Source of the DNA: Rhodoferax sp.
Lineage (GTDB): Bacteria > Pseudomonadota > Gammaproteobacteria > Burkholderiales > Burkholderiaceae
Assembly (NCBI GenBank): GCA_020048295.1
Contig: JAIFMT010000085.1
Coordinates: forward strand, 1-9,033
Direction of reading: 5' to 3'
DNA length: 9,033 nucleotides
Every line of letters starts with the position of its first letter. Within the stretch, counting starts at the first letter, position 1. Positions 6,429 to 9,033 of this stretch are shown one piece after another. A program made the translations under genes and the position numbers. The notes beneath the pieces are model-generated. The model had not been told where the DNA came from. It searched no databases and saw only the letters and a list, made by a program, of their open reading frames with translations.

Positions 6429-7052
6429 ATGAAGCTCATTGCCCATTTCATGATTGCCGCAACCGCGGCCGCGACGGCTTTTGTTTGTGCTGCAGGAGAA
6501 ACTGCCGCCCCTGCCAAGCCCGACCTGGCCAAAGGTGAGGCCAGTTTTGCATCCTGTGCTGCTTGCCATGCGGCTGACGGTAATTCCGCCATTCCGGAGA
6601 ATCCGAAGCTGGCGCAGCAGCACCCGGAATACCTGGTCAAGCAATTGACGGAGTTCAAGGCCGGCAAACGCGTCAATGCCATCATGAATGGCATGGCCGC
6701 CCCCTTGAGTGATGAAGACATGAGGAATATCGCCTACTGGGTGGGCAGCAAAAAAGCCACACCCGGTCCAGCCGCAGACAAGGCGTCGTTGGCTTTGGGT
6801 GAGCGCATTTACCGGGGTGGCATTTCTGACCGCAAGGTGCCGGCCTGTGCTGGCTGCCATAGTCCTAGTGGTGCGGGCATTCCGGCGCAGTACCCGCGTT
6901 TGAGCGGTCAACACGCTGGTTATGCGGTGGCCCAGCTCACTGCATTCCGTGATGGTGGCCGTGCCAACAGCGTGCAAATGACGGAAGTGGCAGCCCGGCT
7001 CAATGACCGCGAGATCAAGGCGTTGGCTGATTACGTTGCGAGCTTGCAATAA
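6429..7052 (+). CDS. Periplasmic di-haem cytochrome c4, 207 aa
   Basis: Two homologous cytochrome c domains are present, each with a haem c attachment motif: CAACH (residues 43-47) and CAGCH (140-144). Each is followed at a family-typical distance by a candidate axial Met (M89 in MNGMAAPLSDED; M184 in NSVQMTEVAARLNDRE). A short signal peptide covers residues 1 to about 22, with Lys2 and a hydrophobic Ala-rich core, so the protein is exported by Sec and haem is attached in the periplasm. Length and the GxRxN pattern in both halves (GKRVNAIMNGM and GGRANSVQM) fit cytochrome c4, an electron donor to terminal oxidases such as cbb3. There is no Shine-Dalgarno before the ATG at 6429. It is divergent from engB and separated from msrP by a terminator. 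I recall resB-ccsB cytochrome maturation genes following it in relatives; they are absent here. Confidence 0.93.
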   Translation: MKLIAHFMIAATAAATAFVCAAGETAAPAKPDLAKGEASFASCAACHAADGNSAIPENPKLAQQHPEYLVKQLTEFKAGKRVNAIMNGMAAPLSDEDMRNIAYWVGSKKATPGPAADKASLALGERIYRGGISDRKVPACAGCHSPSGAGIPAQYPRLSGQHAGYAVAQLTAFRDGGRANSVQMTEVAARLNDREIKALADYVASLQ

Positions 7053-7068
7053 GTTTTGAGCGGCTGCA

Positions 7069-7093
7069 GCGCCTGTGACAGCATCACAGGCGC
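7069..7093 (+). other. Perfect 10-bp stem-loop after cytochrome c4
   Basis: GCGCCTGTGA (7069-7078) pairs exactly with TCACAGGCGC (7084-7093) around the loop CAGCA, 16 bases past the cytochrome stop. No T-run follows. It probably acts with the terminator 19 bases downstream, for example as a barrier to 3' exonucleases. Confidence 0.6.
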
Positions 7094-7111
7094 AATCGAT
7101 TTGAACCCTTC

Positions 7112-7138
7112 GGGCCGTTTTGACGGCCCTTTCGTTTT
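7112..7138 (+). terminator. Intrinsic terminator of the cytochrome c4 gene
   Basis: GGGCCGT (7112-7118) pairs with ACGGCCC (7123-7129) over a 4-base loop TTTG and is followed by TTTCGTTTT. A GC-rich stem with a T-rich tail is the standard rho-independent form. It separates the cytochrome unit from msrPQ. Confidence 0.8.
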
Positions 7139-7231
7139 GGCTAGCCCGCACGGCAGCTGAGCTGCGTCGATTTTTCCGTTTGACCACAAGTTTTTGTAAG
7201 AAGGTCTATGCTTGTGCGACCAAGTTAAAAC

Positions 7232-7236
7232 GAGGG
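7232..7236 (+). promoter_or_regulatory. msrP ribosome binding site
   Basis: GAGGG ends six bases before the ATG at 7243 and decides the msrP start over the much longer open frame that begins at a TTG at 7120 inside the terminator. Confidence 0.7.
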
Positions 7237-7242
7237 CCACAC

Positions 7243-8241
7243 ATGCTGATCAAAACCAACCAGGACGGGTTTGTCCACACTGTTTCTAGCGACATCACGC
7301 CCCCTGGCATCTATCGGTCACGACGCGCGTTGATCCGGCTGATGGCCACAGGTGCGGCAGGGGCAGCGATGGCGGCTTGGGGCCAACGCGAGGCATTCGC
7401 GCAAAGTGTCGCTGTGCCAGGAAAAAACCCACTCTTGCCAGCAGCCAGAAGCAGTGTGCCCGGCGCGCTGAGCATGGACCGGCTGACCGAATACAAGCTG
7501 GCCAGCAGCTACAACAACTACTACGAGTTTGGCACCGACAAGGAAGACCCGGCCAAATACGCGCATACGCTGAAAACCAGTCCATGGACGGTTGAAGTGG
7601 AGGGGTTGGTCAAAAAGCCGGCCCGCTACACGCTGGAGGATTTGCTCAAGCTCAGTGCCCAGGAGGAGCGCATCTACCGCTTGCGCTGCGTTGAAGGTTG
7701 GTCGATGGTCATACCGTGGGTGGGCTACTCGCTGTCCGAACTGATCAAGAGGGTCGAGCCCCTGGGCAACGCCAGGTATGTCGAGTTTGTCACCCAGGCC
7801 GATCCTAAAACCATGCCGGGTGTGGCCAGCCGGGTGCTGGACTGGCCCTATGTCGAGGGCTTGCGCATGGATGAGGCGATGCACCCGCTGACGCTGCTGA
7901 GCTTTGGCATGTATGGCGAGTTGTTGCCCAACCAGAATGGCGCGCCGGTGCGTCTGGTGGTGCCGTGGAAGTACGGTTTCAAAAGCGGCAAAAGCCTGGT
8001 CAAGATTCGCTTCACCGAAAAGCAGCCGGCCACGGCCTGGGGCCGGGCGGCACCCAGCGAATACGGTTTTTATTCCAACGTCAACCCGCTGGTGGATCAC
8101 CCGCGCTGGAGCCAGGCCACCGAGCGGCGCATTGGCGAGGACGGCCTGTTTGCCAAGAAGCGCAAGACGCTGATGTTCAACGGCTACGAAGCGCAGGTGG
8201 GGCAGTTGTATGCCGGTATGGACTTGAAGAAGAATTACTGA
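7243..8241 (+). CDS. msrP: Protein-methionine-sulfoxide reductase catalytic subunit MsrP (YedY), 332 aa
   Basis: MsrP is a periplasmic molybdenum-cofactor enzyme that reduces methionine sulfoxide in envelope proteins, using electrons from MsrQ. The N-terminus is a Tat signal: twin arginines in [10 protein letters not shown] (R27-R28), an Ala/Gly-rich hydrophobic stretch (34-46) and a probable cleavage after AFA (51-53). The mature domain is of the sulfite-oxidase fold with [14 protein letters not shown] (90-103), the [10 protein letters not shown] block (147-155 region) whose Cys149 should coordinate molybdenum, and [15 protein letters not shown] (241-255) near the cofactor site. Length matches E. 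coli MsrP (334). The signal lacks the usual Phe after the arginines but remains plausible. GAGGG upstream fixes the ATG at 7243. Its TGA overlaps the msrQ ATG (TGATG), indicating translational coupling. Confidence 0.96.
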   Translation: MLIKTNQDGFVHTVSSDITPPGIYRSRRALIRLMATGAAGAAMAAWGQREAFAQSVAVPGKNPLLPAARSSVPGALSMDRLTEYKLASSYNNYYEFGTDKEDPAKYAHTLKTSPWTVEVEGLVKKPARYTLEDLLKLSAQEERIYRLRCVEGWSMVIPWVGYSLSELIKRVEPLGNARYVEFVTQADPKTMPGVASRVLDWPYVEGLRMDEAMHPLTLLSFGMYGELLPNQNGAPVRLVVPWKYGFKSGKSLVKIRFTEKQPATAWGRAAPSEYGFYSNVNPLVDHPRWSQATERRIGEDGLFAKKRKTLMFNGYEAQVGQLYAGMDLKKNY

Positions 8242-8885
8242 TGTTGGCCATTGCATCGCGCGGGCTGTTTCCGGTCGGCAAATTTTTGCTGCACCCGTCG
8301 GTCAAACCGCTGGTGTTTGCGCTGGCGCTGTTGCCCTTTGGGTGGCTGATCTGGCAAGCGGTGTTTGACCAGCTCGGAGCCAATCCGGCTGAAGCGCTGG
8401 TGCGCGCCACCGGCGACTGGACGCTGCGGCTGCTGTGTGCCGTACTGGCCGTGACCCCGCTGCGGGTGGTGTTGGTGCTGCCGGCGCTGGCGCGGTTTCG
8501 CCGCATGCTGGGGCTGTTTGTTTATTTTTACGCGAGTTTGCATTTGCTCAGCTATGCCTGGTTTGACATGGGCTTTGCGTGGGCTGATGTACTCAGGGAT
8601 ATTGCCAAGCGGCCCTTCATTCTGGTTGGCTTTGCGGCATTTGTGATCCTGACGGCGCTGGCGCTGACCTCCACAACTCGTGTCGTCAAGTGGATGGGCG
8701 TGGCGCGCTGGAAACGCCTGCACCAGGGGGTTTATGCGGTGGCCGGGTTGGCGATCCTGCATTTTTTCTGGATGCGCGCGGGCAAAAACAATTTTGCCGA
8801 AGTGATGGTGTATGCGGGTGTGGTGGCGGCCTTGCTCGGTTGGCGGCTGCACAAGGCATTGCGCAGAACCCGCCGGCCGGTCTGA
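8241..8885 (+). CDS. msrQ: Haem-binding membrane subunit MsrQ (YedZ), 214 aa
   Basis: MsrQ is the inner-membrane b-type haem protein that takes electrons from quinol (and, in E. coli, flavin reductase) to MsrP. Six hydrophobic segments are visible, at about residues 24-42, 62-82, 90-108, 126-146, 160-178 and 186-202. The histidines matching the haem ligands known for E. coli MsrQ (H91, H151, H164) are H101 in YASLHLLSY, H161 in RLHQGVY and H174 in AILHFFW, a constant offset of ten. RRMLGLF before the third segment is also conserved. Length is close to the E. coli protein (211). The ATG at 8241 overlaps the msrP stop, so the pair is one operon; the longer open frame reaching back into msrP is not real. 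The Arg-rich tail fits the positive-inside rule. Confidence 0.96.
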   Translation: MLAIASRGLFPVGKFLLHPSVKPLVFALALLPFGWLIWQAVFDQLGANPAEALVRATGDWTLRLLCAVLAVTPLRVVLVLPALARFRRMLGLFVYFYASLHLLSYAWFDMGFAWADVLRDIAKRPFILVGFAAFVILTALALTSTTRVVKWMGVARWKRLHQGVYAVAGLAILHFFWMRAGKNNFAEVMVYAGVVAALLGWRLHKALRRTRRPV

Positions 8886-8931
8886 CAGGGCAGCCAGCGC
8901 TTCGACAAGCGGGTGGACAAACGCTGCCAGG

Positions 8932-9033
8932 CTAATCGTTGGAAAGCCCCCGACTGATGCGGCATTCGTCCACCGTTCCCCAGTGCGACGGCGCACAGTA
9001 TTTTTTCCGGGTCTGGTCAATGCAGACCAGCTG
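8932..9033 (-). CDS. Possible C-terminal end of an unidentified gene (partial, low confidence)
   Basis: On the minus strand a frame is open from the window edge to a TAG at 8934-8932, giving 33 residues (QLVCIDQTRKKYC... RGLSND) with three cysteines. About three quarters of its codons end in G or C, as in the real genes here, and the stop sits 46 bp past the convergent msrQ stop. However, the opposite strand is also open (from ATG 8958) with similar codon character, so the coding strand is undecided. I do not recognise the protein. A 6-bp inverted repeat CTGGTC/GACCAG (9013-9030) lies within it. Confidence 0.25.
   Translation of the reverse strand, partial: QLVCIDQTRKKYCAPSHWGTVDECRISRGLSND

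Noticed and set aside
6353..6721. Upstream in-frame extension of engB, antisense to the cytochrome c4 gene (123 more residues)
   Set aside because: EngB family proteins begin shortly before the G domain, the extension is low-complexity, and it runs through the start of a well-supported cytochrome gene.
7180..7212. Promoter for msrP with TTGACC as -35
   Set aside because: No acceptable -10 hexamer lies at a 16-18 bp spacing; the nearest, TATGCT, is 21 bp away. A promoter is likely here, given the upstream terminator, but I cannot place it.
7318..8256. 312-residue minus-strand open frame antisense to msrP
   Set aside because: It is a long shadow frame caused by GC-biased third positions; msrP has clear domain evidence on the other strand.
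8235..9020. 261-residue minus-strand open frame antisense to msrQ
   Set aside because: The sequence is His/Gln/Arg-rich, as expected of the complement of a membrane protein gene, and no motif was seen.

Overview
The window looks like chromosomal DNA from a Burkholderiales betaproteobacterium, most likely family Comamonadaceae (Rhodoferax/Polaromonas-like). The grounds are GC-rich, C/G-ending codons, protein sequences typical of that family (DnaE2 tail, EngB, tandem lipid A acyltransferases divergent from metK, cytochrome c4, MsrPQ) and AT-rich intergenic fragments resembling a repeat common in that family. The family assignment rests on recall of protein and repeat character, not on a search. 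I see no phage genes, transposase, CRISPR array, tRNA or rRNA.

Left region (1-2321): the 3' end of the error-prone polymerase gene dnaE2/imuC (+) is followed by a PhoD-like metallophosphatase gene (+). Convergent with the latter is a small PlsC-type acyltransferase gene (-), which has a recognisable promoter with a palindrome over its -10 box.

Centre (2422-5577): metK (-) is divergent from two consecutive LpxL/LpxM-type acyltransferase genes (+). The 193-bp metK/acyltransferase gap carries a perfect TTGTCAA/TTGACAA inverted repeat. metK makes S-adenosylmethionine; the acyltransferases would add secondary acyl chains to lipid A at the inner membrane.

Right region (5578-9033): engB (-), a ribosome-assembly GTPase gene, converges on the second acyltransferase gene and diverges from a di-haem cytochrome c4 gene (+). 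After a hairpin and a good intrinsic terminator comes the msrP-msrQ pair (+), whose stop and start codons overlap. MsrQ passes quinol electrons to the periplasmic molybdenum reductase MsrP, which repairs oxidised methionines in envelope proteins. The last 148 bp hold at most the edge of another gene.

No convincing new system is visible; this is mainly housekeeping and envelope-maintenance content. The points worth a second look are regulatory palindromes and hairpins, a repeat-like AT-rich tract inside dnaE2, and two places where the gene order seems to differ from what I recall for the family (no dapF after the acyltransferases, no resB-ccsB between cytochrome c4 and msrP).
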